Positions 39,901-50,208 of a DNA stretch of 64,000 nt are shown piece after piece (the stretch's first letter is position 1; every line of letters starts with the position of its first letter). The notes under the pieces were generated by a model. The model worked only from the letters and a program-made list of their open reading frames with translations. It was not told the origin of the DNA and did no database searches. This stretch comes from Takifugu bimaculatus (taxonomy: Eukaryota; Chordata; Actinopteri; Tetraodontiformes; Tetraodontidae): NCBI GenBank assembly GCA_004026145.2, contig CP034983.1, positions 8,664,588-8,728,587 of the forward strand, read 5' to 3'. Made by a program: the position numbers and the translations under genes.

Positions 39901-42132
39901 CATCCAATGTCTATATCAAGTGACTACTGTGTTTAAGCAAAAGAGAACTGAGTTAATGAAGCAGAGGTCACTCAAAATTAGAACAAAAAACCCAGTTGTT
40001 GATGCTGGAAAGGGCCCTAGCATAGAAGTCATATTTTGATTGTCTGAAAGCTTATAAATGGGTCAAGTAATGGAATTTTGTTCATATCATCTTTGGGTTT
40101 TTTGTTTGTTTTTTTTAAATTGTATCCCATGTAAAACTTCAATAAAGTTTATTTAAAAAGGAAATGTGTCTTCCTTTATTCCACAGGTAGCAGCCAGGAG
40201 AGAAACATACTGTTTCTCAAAGAACTGGGTGATATTTTTCAGCACATATTCTGTCCTCTTTAAATTTAGTGGTTGCATCACAGGTAATATTTCTCTAATC
40301 GAAGGACATTTATAAAAGGGTCTCATGAGTAAGTGCTGGGCATTTACAGACCTCAGCTGGCTTATTATGCTTGTTTTTACTTTTACAGCAAATTTCTTCT
40401 GAATGGTAGGTGCCAGCAAATTCTTTCGTTGTGGCTCTGTTCAAAATATATATCCATCTCACATAAATGCACATATTATTGCCGGAGCCTTTCCTTTTTT
40501 CTAGTCTAGCTGATCCCTGGATACAGTCCATCAAGAATCATAGGAGGAGTGGACCAAATCTCTCTATGGATTTCTTTTCTTTTTTATTTACTATATATTA
40601 CTGTTGTTAATGCTGTGGTTCTCTGTATATGTGACATTTATTGTATCTTTCTGTCCATCCCAGGGAGAAAGATCCCACATATGTGGTTCTCCTTCATGTT
40701 TCTTCATTTTCCCGAAAAGGGTTTTGAGGTTTTCCTGACCTGGTTCGATGGTCTGACAGAGGATGTCAAAACTGTGCAGCTCTTAAAGGCCTCTGAAGCA
40801 AACAAAATTTGATTTTGGGCTCTATATAAACTAAACTTGAACTTGAAAATTCCCTTTGCTTCGATTTAAAAAAGATCCAGCTACAGTTCCTGAAGCAACA
40901 CTATAACATGTAGCAAAGATGGAGAAGCTGGCTCAATAAATGCCGCTATGGCGGTAGGCCTAAGCCATATAAACATAAACAATAGACTTACTAGGATGAA
41001 GTTTCAGTGCTTGTCGTGCTGGATACAAGTGAGGATCTGAGTGGATTAGATGCAGATACACAAAGGGACAGTTTGTTCAGGCAATGATGTCACAAGAACC
41101 ATTAAGGCAAAAGTTAAATGTAATTTACTTAAAGTAATTTGACATTCGAATATATCATTTCATATTGTGAACGAGACCAACAGCAGATTAAAAGCTGAGT
41201 CATCTGGAAAACACTCACATGATTTGTGCAAAAGACTTTTGATGTTTCCAACAGTTGAAGAAGGTTCCACCTGCACAAATTTCATACATACAGGATGAAA
41301 TCCTTATATAGCAGCCATACAGTTCTTCATTTATGGTTCATATATCTAACTTCCCCTTTCATGTCCTGTTTCACCTTTAAGACACACAATTAAACTGTCA
41401 CCACTATATATATATTTTGTTTGTCTCTGATCGTTCATTTTGCTCTTCTTCACAGCGTCCATACATGAGACCCATACCTGATTATCTAAAATAATCTGAG
41501 TTGCATGCAACAAATTCCCTTTTTTTTTTCAATGGACACCATTTAGATTTGCATGTCTCATATATGCTGCTGTATGTGATGCGAGACTTTGTTATTTAGC
41601 TGTGGCCACACATGTTTTAGGGTACCTTTTCCAAAAAACAAAGCTGTTGTTTGGTCTTGGCATCCAGGACCTTCACCTGAAGGAAAAAAAGAGGAATTCC
41701 AGTCACTTGCCACCATTCATGGAAAGTGGATTTGACATCAGCACATCACGGTAAAGAAAGAGACTTCAAAGATGCTTATAAAAAGCAAAGCAAATTCTCT
41801 TGTAAAGTGGTTCTAGTGATAAAGGTAAATGAAATCAGAGATATAAATAAAGTTTATAACTATAGACCGAAAAAGAAATACAACAGAGGTGAATAGGTAC
41901 CTGTTCCATCTGTGACCTTTTAAACTCACATGCATCCATTGAATCTAATTAGAAAGTGAGTCCTGATCTAGATGCACATGTTATTTTCGTACAGGTGTGT
42001 GTCTGCTTCCAAGCACCAATACCACACAATGAATTTGTACAGTAAATTCTCATTAACCCTTCCTCAATGCTGACAGCTCAAGTGATAGGCATTCATACTC
42101 CTGCTTACCTCAAAGAAGGTGCTCCGATTCAT
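36954..42132 (-). CDS. trans-2,3-enoyl-CoA reductase-like protein, 13 exons, one frameshift
   Basis: Very-long-chain fatty-acid elongation enzyme of the TECR/TECRL family (steroid 5-alpha-reductase fold, ER membrane). Exons, 5' to 3': 42132-42109, 41676-41626, 41270-41219, 41036-40992, 39503-39400, 38332-38217, 38010-37904, 37783-37711, 37634-37591, 37504-37447, 37372-37284, 37210-37165, 37081-36954. All phases fit, giving about 311 residues (TECR has 308). Ubiquitin-like N-terminal domain (VKVLDAKTKQQLCFLEK, YPARQALKLHP), then membrane domain: SYLLFYFRVPFIY, FHYVKRLMETIFVHRF, AYYWGF, INHPLYTPP, SKNPFTWLFFLVSCPNYTYE, AKGKHRAY, ending IIPLIL. One extra base at about 37934 breaks the frame before GTMPLRSIVK. 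The intron after 37447 has a GC donor. First exon is inferred (MNRSTFFE). Closer to TECR than to TECRL in exon 5 (VGTTVTIYFRDLG); the exact paralogue is undecided. Confidence 0.88.
38560..38870 (+). mobile_element. RTE-like LINE 3' fragment in tecr-like intron
   Basis: Reads YSYELWITTERTKCRIQAAK-type sequence (with GAACTCTGGATCACGACTGAAAG at 38629-38651) and IERSQL, the C-terminal region of a fish RTE-type ORF2. Frame broken. Antisense to the host gene. Confidence 0.6.
38900..39310 (+). mobile_element. possible retroelement 3' end (LTR-like)
   Basis: GC-rich segment followed by AATAAA (39244-39249) and CTGCATCTGGGTCCTGGCCT with CACGTAACA at the end, in the style of a Gypsy-type LTR terminus. 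No open frame or paired repeat. Confidence 0.3.
39640..40165 (+). mobile_element. L1/Tx1-like LINE 3' end in tecr-like intron
   Basis: Translation CPFDNCQEEEPMEHLLLDCQ with SREVWEKI is the zinc-knuckle-like C-terminus of an L1/Tx1-type ORF2. The 3' end GTAAAACTTCAATAAAGTTTATT is repeated at about 53235-53265. Confidence 0.7.
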
Positions 42133-42265
42133 GTGGCTGTATTGTCTCTTTTGTCTTTGAGGGAAGGACCAGGCCCTATAAACATAGGCAGCACACAAAC
42201 TCTCCATCCTCATTCAAATGCTCTTCTTCCAAGGACAGATGGTGGACAGACTTCTTCTCTCTGGC

Positions 42266-42270
<5 letters not shown>

Positions 42271-42317
<47 letters not shown>
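42271..42317 (+). repeat. CT dinucleotide microsatellite
   Basis: About 23 uninterrupted CT units just upstream of the tecr-like start codon (on its 5' side). Confidence 0.97.
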
Positions 42318-42320
<3 letters not shown>

Positions 42321-43654
42321 CTCACACTCTCTCTCATGCTCCCGAAATTGTGCACATTTTCTACTGTATCCACCTGTCTCCCTATCCATCTCCTTTCTTG
42401 TAATGGGTGTCAGGCCCCTTGGGAGAGAACCTGGAAAAATTTAACTTGTTCCGACGAAGACTCCAGTCAGTCTCAGAAACACAAAATCAGGCCAGACTTG
42501 GAGCATAAACCTGCTGCCTTCAAGCTGAGACACGGTACACTTTGGACGAGCGACCAGCAGGGCTAACTTTTAGAAAAGAAAAGAAAAAAAACAAGCATTC
42601 ACATTTGCATCCACACTGAAGGTCAATTCCAGAGTAGCTGACTCACCAGTCCCCCAAATACATGTCTTTTGACTGTAGTTGACTAAAATCTGGAGAACTC
42701 TGAGAGAACCCAGGTGGGCACGAGGCAGGTGATGCAATCACTGAACTCTTGTTAATAATGACCGTAAGAATAGTTATAAAATTGAGAGCTAAAGCCGCTT
42801 CAATCTGGCAACTCTGAGCAACATTTGTTTGTTTTTTCCCCACAAAAATTCTCCAGATATATTATGAAGTTATCTTCATTCCATTTTCATTCTCCAAACA
42901 TTTCAATGAATGCATAGTATGTTAATCTATGTGCAAAGCAGGTTGTTGAAGTGTAAAAATGATATATATATATATAAGTGAAAAAACAGCTTTGAACACT
43001 TTATATTTTTAACAGTTGCATATTAACAACAAAATTAGTCTAAATGCCAACATCAGCTGTGAATAACAGCACAACATCCTTCAACTAACACAAAAAACTA
43101 AATAATAAAACACATGTGGTAAGTCTCAAACTGGATCATGAAGTCTGTTACACATTAACATTGCTCACGTTAACATTTTCAGTCTAACACAAGTTGATGC
43201 TGTCCTCTGCTGGTCAGTGTGTCTTTATGATTCAATCAAGCCTCAGACTGAACTGAGCTGTAAGATAAATGCTTGAGATAGCAACATAATCTTTGCAATT
43301 AAAGGGGCAATGTCTTTTGCTTTTAATTAAAATTAAATTACACAATAGATTTTTATTCACCCTTAAACTAAACCTGAAACTGTAATGAATATGGAATAAA
43401 TTGACCATGTTGAATGTGAACGTCAACATGAGTCAACACCGGGTTAATTTACTGTTTAATTTGAATGAGATGGTTAGTGGACTTAGTTACAAGTGTTGGC
43501 GTGACTCCAAAAGGGTCAAAACAGAACCCAGGATGGTGACACTGAAATTGACACAGGAGAAGCAGATATTTAAGTTATTTTCCCCTCAGCTCTAATACTG
43601 ACAACTTGTTGTAATGAATGTACAGTATTTCCATAATTTATGCCTATTCTCTCT

Positions 43655-43880
43655 TCTACCTGTCCTCTCCCCCTTCTCCTCCTTCTCGGCCCAGCCGGCC
43701 ATCAGCAGGAGCACATCTCTATATAAGCCTAATCCTGCTCAAGGTTTTTGCCTGTGAAAGAGAGCTTTTCCTTGCCACTGTTGCTTGTTGGGGTGGTCAG
43801 ACCCTGTGTTTCTAGAGTTCTAGAGACACTTTGATTGTATCAGATGCTATATAAATAAAGACTAATTGAATTGAATTGAA
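43655..43880 (+). mobile_element. L2/Maui-like LINE 3' tail, short copy
   Basis: Shares CCAGCCGGCCATCAGCAGGA, CCTTGCCACTGTTGCTTG and GATGCTATATAAATAAAGA with the longer copy ending at 49.28 kb; ends in an ATTGA repeat. Confidence 0.8.
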
Positions 43881-43984
43881 TGATTCCTGCATCATTACTG
43901 AGCAGGTCTGAGGAGTCAGAAGAGGAGGTGAAGGGCGTGAAGATGCGACGGGGGGGGCGAGCAAAATAAATTATTTGACTTTAT

Positions 43985-45262
43985 AGGATCTCCTCCGTGA
44001 ACCATCACCTTATCGTGGTGGAGGAGATTGCGTACCCTAATGAGCCTGGGAGCTATGCTGTCCGGGGCAGTTTGTCCCTGGTAGGGTCTCCCAAGGCAGA
44101 TTGGTCCTAGGTGAAGGGTCAGACAAAGAATGGTTCAAGACCCATCATGGAACATCTAAAAGGGAAGCCGCATACCCGGCCCAGAGGGTTACCAGGGCCC
44201 CACCCTGGAGCCAGGCCTGGGGCTGGGGCTCGATGGCGAGCGCCTGGTGGCCGGGCCAACGTCCATGGGGCCCGGCCGGGCCCAGCCTGAACCAGCTATG
44301 TGGACACTTCCGTCTCCAGTGGACCCACCACCTGCAGGAGGAGCATGAATGGTCCGGTGCAGTGTGGATTGGGCGGTGGACCAAGGGCTTATGGAAATTG
44401 GCTTTTGGAACATGGAACAGTCACCTTACTGGCGGGGAAAGAGCTGATGCTTGTGGGGGAGGTTGAGCGTTACCAACTACATATGGTCGGCCTCACCTCC
44501 ACACATAGCATCGGCTCAGGAACCCAAGTCCTTGAGGGTGGTTGGACACTCTTCTACGCTGGAGTTGCTCAGGGTGAGAGACGGAGAGTGGGGGTGGGCT
44601 TTTTGCTTGCCCCCAGACTCTCTAGTTCGACTGTTGGGGTTCTAGCGGTCGAGTGAAAGGGTTGGATCAGGTGGGGGAGCCTGGCAGGCCCAAACGCTTA
44701 GTGAGGGTCTGTTGGGAACGCTTGGTGGAGGAACCCGTCAGGCTGTTCTTCAACTCCCACCTCTAACAGAGCTTTGATCGTGTTCCGAGGGCGGTAGGGG
44801 ACATTGAGTCTGAATAAGCCATGTTCCGCTCCGCCATTGTCGAGGCGGCTGTCGCGAGCTGTGGCTGCAAGGCCGCTGGTGCTGGTCGTGGCCGTAATCC
44901 CCGTACCCGATGGTGGACACCAGAGGTGAGGGGAGTCGTCAAACTGAAGAAAGAGGCCTACAGGTCATGGCTGGTCCATCCAGTCCCTGTACCAAAGGAG
45001 CAGGAGTTTGGTAGCCGGACTCGTTCCCAGTGAGGGTTGGACTCTGCCAGGGCTGCCCTTTGTCACCGGTTCTGTTTATAACTTTTATGGACAGAATTTC
45101 TACGCGCAGCCGGGGAGTGGAGGGTGTCGAGTTCTGTGGGTGGAAGATCTCGTCGCTGATTTTTGCGGATGATGTAGTTCTTCTGGCACCATCGAACAGG
45201 GACCTCCAACAAATGGGATGCGGATCAGCATCTCCAAGTCAGAGTCCATGGTCCTGAGAGAA
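43985..45262 (+). mobile_element. RTE-like LINE, internally deleted
   Basis: 5' part with CACCTTATCGTGGTGGAG, then an endonuclease-like section (LAFGTWNSHLTG: the WN motif of AP endonucleases, about 44395-44430) and VGLTSTHS. After a large internal deletion the reverse transcriptase resumes at about 45030 with RVGLCQGCPLSPVLFITFMDRI and SLIFADDVVLLA, which carries the catalytic FADD box. Frames are broken. RTE-type clade (Rex3/Expander) is my best guess. Confidence 0.75.
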
Positions 45263-46034
45263 ACGTGGTGCAGGAACTCACTATAGACAGATGGAGTAGA
45301 CAGTAAATGATGGGGTTTATTGTCAACACTGGCGTCCAGTCTTCTCTGCAGAGAATGACCCAGACTGACTTGTTTACAGTATATCTGGCCGCCTGACATT
45401 TGGTTGTAAGTTTTCTTTTACCTTAACATGCTTAAATAGACTATTTCCTTCCAAGTTGATGTTGAGGTGATACGCCATTATCTGACACTTCACCTTTGGG
45501 AGGTCATGGGGATAACCTTGTCCTACCTGAAGCTGCCAAAAGTTGTGATTGCCACAACAGCTTACCATTTCTTACCAGCAAGCTGAACACAAACTTTAGT
45601 TCTTTGTAAAAATCCTGTCAGAAAAGCACAGGTGACATAAGGTGACATCCCAGCAACCCCAACAGACCCCTTTAGGTAAGCAAAGAAGCTGCTTCTTCAG
45701 TGCACACCATGGTGCGGCTTCGGCACCCAGTTAAAAATTAGGTCTCTCTATTGTAAAAGATGCATGGCACAATACCACAACTTTGAAGTGTATAAAACAA
45801 GTGACAACTTCCTGTTGCTGCCTGGTGTTCCTCTCTCTGGCAAAAATTGATGTGTTGCATAGTTTTGCTGGGGATTCTAGAAAGTCAGAGCTGAGTCTGA
45901 GCTGTTGACAGGATTTATTTTAACCTTGTCTTCATTGCCTCAATTTCTGCTCAGAAGGCACCTGTCTGCTTGTTCATCCAAAAAATGCAACACAAAGTAC
46001 TGCAATTAGCTGGCAATTCATTCAGGTCCTCTAC

Positions 46035-46036
<2 letters not shown>

Positions 46037-46073
<37 letters not shown>
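46037..46073 (+). repeat. TG dinucleotide microsatellite
   Basis: About 18 TG units. Confidence 0.95.
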
Positions 46074-46074
<1 letters not shown>

Positions 46075-46204
46075 TTAATTCACAGCTTTAAGTATTTGGT
46101 GAGTTTATATCAGATTAGATTAAAATGAGATAATAAATGAAACCATCTCAAATTAATATATTTTTTTTATTTACCAACATACATCTTTCTAATAGAATGT
46201 AAAA

Positions 46205-46455
46205 ACAAAGCATCAGAAAGTACTGTGTATAGAACAGCTGGTGATGTTCCAGGGAGTCTGTAGTTCCTGTTTCGGCCAGCAGGGCTTCTAAGAATCCAGG
46301 GGCAACACTTCGACCTTCCAGAGAATGAACCAGAATGGTCTACTTATGTGATTTCCATTACATCCTCAGTTGAGTTTTTAATAGTGGAAGAGCGCAGAAC
46401 AAGAATCAGTTTGAGTTAAGTTTAGCAGCCAAACATCTCTGGAAGACGTAAAAGA
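46205..46455 (+). pseudogene. histone H4 promoter and first codons, start lost and truncated
   Basis: Aligns with 21470-21718: GAACAGCTGGTGAT, CGGCCAGCAGGGCTTCTAAG, CCAGAGAATGAACCAGA, CCTCAGT, then TTTAGCAGCCAAACATC. The H4 ATG is ATC (46435-46437), the CACGTCC-type element has decayed to ACATCCTCAG, and after about seven codons (SGRRK) the sequence passes into LINE reverse transcriptase. It occupies the position of H4 in the third unit. Confidence 0.88.
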
Positions 46456-46690
46456 GCAATTATTCAGATGAATAAAGGTCAAGCTCCTGGCCCAGATGGA
46501 CTGCCCACAGAATTCTATATAAAATGTATAGAAGAAATAGCAGATCTGTTGACTTCAGTGTGTAACACATGCATCAGGGAGGGAAAACTCCATAACTCCT
46601 TTTATCAGGGAATAATTACATTAATACATAAAAGAGGTAGTGCTCATTATATAGGGCCTATATAATAAGTACTTTATGTGCCACTCCCAT
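46456..46690 (+). mobile_element. L1/Tx1-like LINE, RT N-terminal fragment
   Basis: NKGQAPGPDGLPTEFYIKC followed by LLTSVCNTCIREGKL and YQGIITLIHKRG, the start of an L1-type reverse transcriptase domain. It joins directly to the truncated H4. Confidence 0.8.
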
Positions 46691-46742
46691 TTCCTCACAC
46701 AAAGCCGCAAATATGCGACTTTTCACAGGTTTAAAGTTTACT

Positions 46743-47200
46743 ATGCGCACTAAGGATGGGCAGATCGATCCCGTGGTATCGATATATCGATACTCACAAG
46801 CTACTCATTTGGTATCGGGAGATAGGGAATGAGCATCAACCTGCAACATAGCCTGCGCCGAGCCGACCCAGTCAGCAAAAGGCAGAGCCAGAGGAAATAA
46901 TCAGCCAGAGACGCAATCGTGTTAAAGCAGAAAATGTGAATATGATACGATTTCTGAAAAGCAATCTGAGACTTCAGTAAAGTGTGATAACATACCTCAA
47001 GTGCACTAAAGGTGTGATGGTGTCAGACATTGTTCTAATTATTTTTTTATGGAACAACTGTCTTATGCAGGTTTAAAGGATAAGGAAATCCTAGTAATCA
47101 ATTGACCATAATAAATTGTATATAAATGGTCTGTATTTGTCTTAAATGTAATAATATTTTGACTGACAAAAATTGCCAGTAAGAAATGAACGGTATCGGT
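46743..47200. mobile_element. hAT-like repeat, copy 2
   Basis: Counterpart of 22741-23190 (GGTATCGATATATCGATACT, GAATGAGCATCAACCTGCAACATAGC, GTCTTATGCAGGTTTAAAGG). Lacks the ~75-base insert of copy 1. Confidence 0.5.
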
Positions 47201-47409
47201 ATCGGGGGTCTGCGGGTGGTCTGCTGGTAAAGTCTTAGCTACGAGGGTTTCGCATGTAAAAAACAGTGTGTAATGATCACATCTGTTTTGTTTTTTTTCC
47301 TTCACTCTGCTTACAAAGCCTTTGGTGTGGAAAATACGGTAGCTACTGCTGTCACCCACTGGTATGGAAGAGTACTACATGATTACTCTGCCAGACGCTA
47401 GACCACACA

Positions 47410-47765
47410 GGCACAGAAATTGGATAAAGTTTTAAAGTAGTATGGATTTGAAAAAGATTTTATAAATTTAATAAAACTACTGAATGCAAAATCAACAGTG
47501 CAAATCAATGTAAATGACATTTTAACTGATAAATTCGAAATACATCGAGGTGTGAAACAAGGCTGCCTCTTTTCAAAGGCTCTATATGTACGTGCAATCA
47601 ATCCATTAATGAAGACAATAAAAACAGGATAAGGGGTTGAATGGTACCAGAATCAGAAATGGGGGGAAAAAAATTATGTCATAGGCCTACGCAGATGATG
47701 TTACAGTCATTATAAAAAACAAAATTAACTGGATCACATAAATAAATTTTTAAAGACGTACGCGA
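47410..47765 (+). mobile_element. L1/Tx1-like LINE, RT middle fragment
   Basis: Reads EIHRGVKQGCLFSKALYVRAINPL and, after a frame break, a YADDVTVII-type catalytic box (about 47688-47715) and HINKFLKTYAM. Continues after the PiggyBac-derived block at 52843. Confidence 0.75.
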
Positions 47766-47787
47766 TGGTGGTACGATGGTACCACCG

Positions 47788-47801
47788 GTCACAATAGTGA
47801 C
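47788..47801. repeat. GTCAC-N4-GTGAC motif, copy 1
   Basis: ACCGGTCACAATAGTGACC. Related motifs lie at 49392-49420 (opposite orientation) and 52686-52704, flanking the PiggyBac transposase; probably subterminal transposon sequence. Confidence 0.5.
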
Positions 47802-48034
47802 CGTAAAAAAATGTTTCATTTCTAAGGCTATAAAAATGTTACTAAATGATCTATCAATGCATTTCCAGCAGATATTGAAATAAATATAAAGGGTCTCAAT
47901 GAAATATGTGCAGTGTCGCACGTTTACTGTAAATTGTCACATGACCAGAGCTGTTTACTTCCTGTTTGCGCCAAGAGAAGAGGATGGGTTAGGGTTAGAA
48001 AGCTCCCACAGAAAAGGTTAGTAAAATATGTTAA

Positions 48035-49285
48035 CATAGCGGCATGATGCTGAAAAGTTAGTCCATGCATTTGTTACTTCCAGGCTGGACTACTGTAACT
48101 CTTTATTATCAGGGTGTCCAAACAACTCTTTAAGAAGCCTCCAGCTGATCCAAAATGCTGCAGCCAGAGTTCTGACAGGTATTGACAAAAGAGATCACAT
48201 TACTCCTGTACTGGCGTCGCTTCATTGGCTGCCCTGTTAAATTTAGAATAATTTTTAAAACCCTTCTTTTGACCTACAAGGTCCTCAGAGGCCTAGCTCC
48301 ATCCTACCTGGAGGAGCTAGTGATACCTTATCAGCCCAATAGACCGCTCCGCTCTCAGAATGCTGGTCTACTTGTGGTTCCCAGAGTTTCCAGGAGTAGA
48401 ATGGGGGGCCGAGCATTTAGCTACCAGGCCCCCCTGCTATGGAACCAGCTCCCTGTCCAGGTACGGGAGGCTGACTCCATCTCTACTTTTAAGATCAGAC
48501 TTACCTTCCTCTTTGAAAAAGCTTATTGTTACTAATTCATTAGTTCCAGTTACTATCATAGACAGACAAATTATCATACTTAGGGGGTCGTCTAATCGTT
48601 AGGTCACATCTTAGTTATGCTGTTATAGGCCAAGGCTGCCGGGGTCCGGAAACATGATCACCTGACAGGCCTCTGTCACTCCACTGGGTCATGGTTTCCT
48701 CTCCTTTCCTCTCCTCATCAAGCAGACTAGTTATGCTGATTCTTGTGTAGTTTTTCTGCTTCTCCCCCCCTCTTATTTATTTACAGGTATCGCCGCCCTC
48801 AGAGCTGCATAATGACCTCCGGCCCCGCTGAAGTGACTGTATATCATATTTTTTGTGTGTGTTTCTGTGCTCTGTGCCTCTCCTCTCTTTTCCCTCTCCT
48901 CTCCTCTCCTCTCCTCCCCCCTCCTTCTCCTTCTCCTCTCCCTCTCCTCTCCTTTCCTCTCCTCTTTCCCCTCCTCCTCCTTCTCCTCTCCTCTACCTCC
49001 GCTTCACTCTACTTCTCCTCTCCTCTACCCCTCTCCTCTCCTCTCCTACCTATCCTATCCTCTACCTGTCCTCCCCCTTCTCCTCTCTCTTTACCCAGCC
49101 GGCCATCAGCAGGAGGGTCCCCCTACATGAGCCTGGTCCTGCTCAAGGTTTCTTCCTGTTAAAGGGGAGTTTTTCCTTGCCACTGTTGCTTGTCTGGGGT
49201 CAGGCCCTGGGATTCTGGAAAGCGCCTTGAAACAATTTTGATTGTATAAGACGCTATATAAATAAAGATTGATTGATTGATAAAG
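48035..49285 (+). mobile_element. L2/Maui-like LINE, 3' part
   Basis: From about 48050 the translation reads FVTSRLDYCNSLLSG, QNAAARVLTG, HWLPVKFRIIFKTLLLTYK, GLAPSYLEEL and GGRAFSYQAPLLWNQLP, the C-terminal region of CR1/L2-type ORF2, with the frame broken only near the beginning. The 3' UTR holds a long pyrimidine tract and ends ATAAAGATTGATTGATTGAT, an L2-type tail. Confidence 0.85.
48877..48994 (+). repeat. 118-base pure pyrimidine tract
   Basis: No purine on the + strand for 118 bases, continuing with few interruptions to about 49090. CTCCT-rich, low-complexity part of the L2-like 3' UTR. Confidence 0.95.
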
Positions 49286-50208
49286 ATAGGACATAGATTT
49301 TTGGTACACATCATGTTTAAGGTGTCTATTATTGATATATGCATTTGCAATTACTCAACTTTGTTTAATGTGGTCATAGAACTCACAACCATGTCACTGG
49401 CAACAATAGTGACCGGTGGGATAACCCATTGTATCTACATGCTAATACACATAAGCTAACTGTTCTACCTTACTTTCTGCTGCTACCTAACTTTGTACCT
49501 AATTGTACACACAGACACACACACACACACGACTAGCTAGCTAACTAATTCTACCTAACTTTCCACACATGCACGCACACATGCAATTACAGGTAGGCAC
49601 ACACACGCACACCACACACACACGGTCCCCAGGAAGACTAGCTAGCTAACTAGCAAACTTTCTGCTGTGTTTTCTTTTAGATTTACTTTGAGCCAAGTTC
49701 TTGATTTGGTGGATCAAGATGAGTTCTAAGACAAGGCATGCAGCATTGCAATCATCCCTCAAAATGAAAAAGATGCTGTACTCAGTGATTGTGACAGTGA
49801 TGGGTCTGACATGGACTATGAGGGGGAAACAGGTCATTTGCCAGCAAGGCTGTTGAATGCATATGCAAAGTTATGCAAACAGAACATGATTGGAATGATG
49901 GCCTCTGTGAGGGTGACACAAACAACAGGAGGCCTTGCAAGGGAGAGCTGACGAGCAGTTCAAGCTTCCTCTCTCAACTCCGTCCGCCTGCTGCTCGCTC
50001 TCCTCTTTTATTTGGTGCACACAACATTTATGTCAATCTGACCTCATGATTCCTTCTCCGACTTCCTCGTGTCCTTGAACATGGTACCTCTCAGTGCTGG
50101 GTACCTAACAGCTTCAATACTTGATTCAAACACTCATACATTCCTTTTCTTAAACATTCCTTAAACACTCTAAATCTACTCACTATAGCATTTAAACGAT
50201 AACAATAA

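Noticed and set aside
42067..42444. 125-residue ORF on the + strand with Ser/Leu run
   Set aside because: Crosses a CT microsatellite and lies antisense to the first tecr-like exon.
48743..49230. Pro/Ser/Leu-rich ORFs
   Set aside because: Three frames of the pyrimidine tract; not coding.
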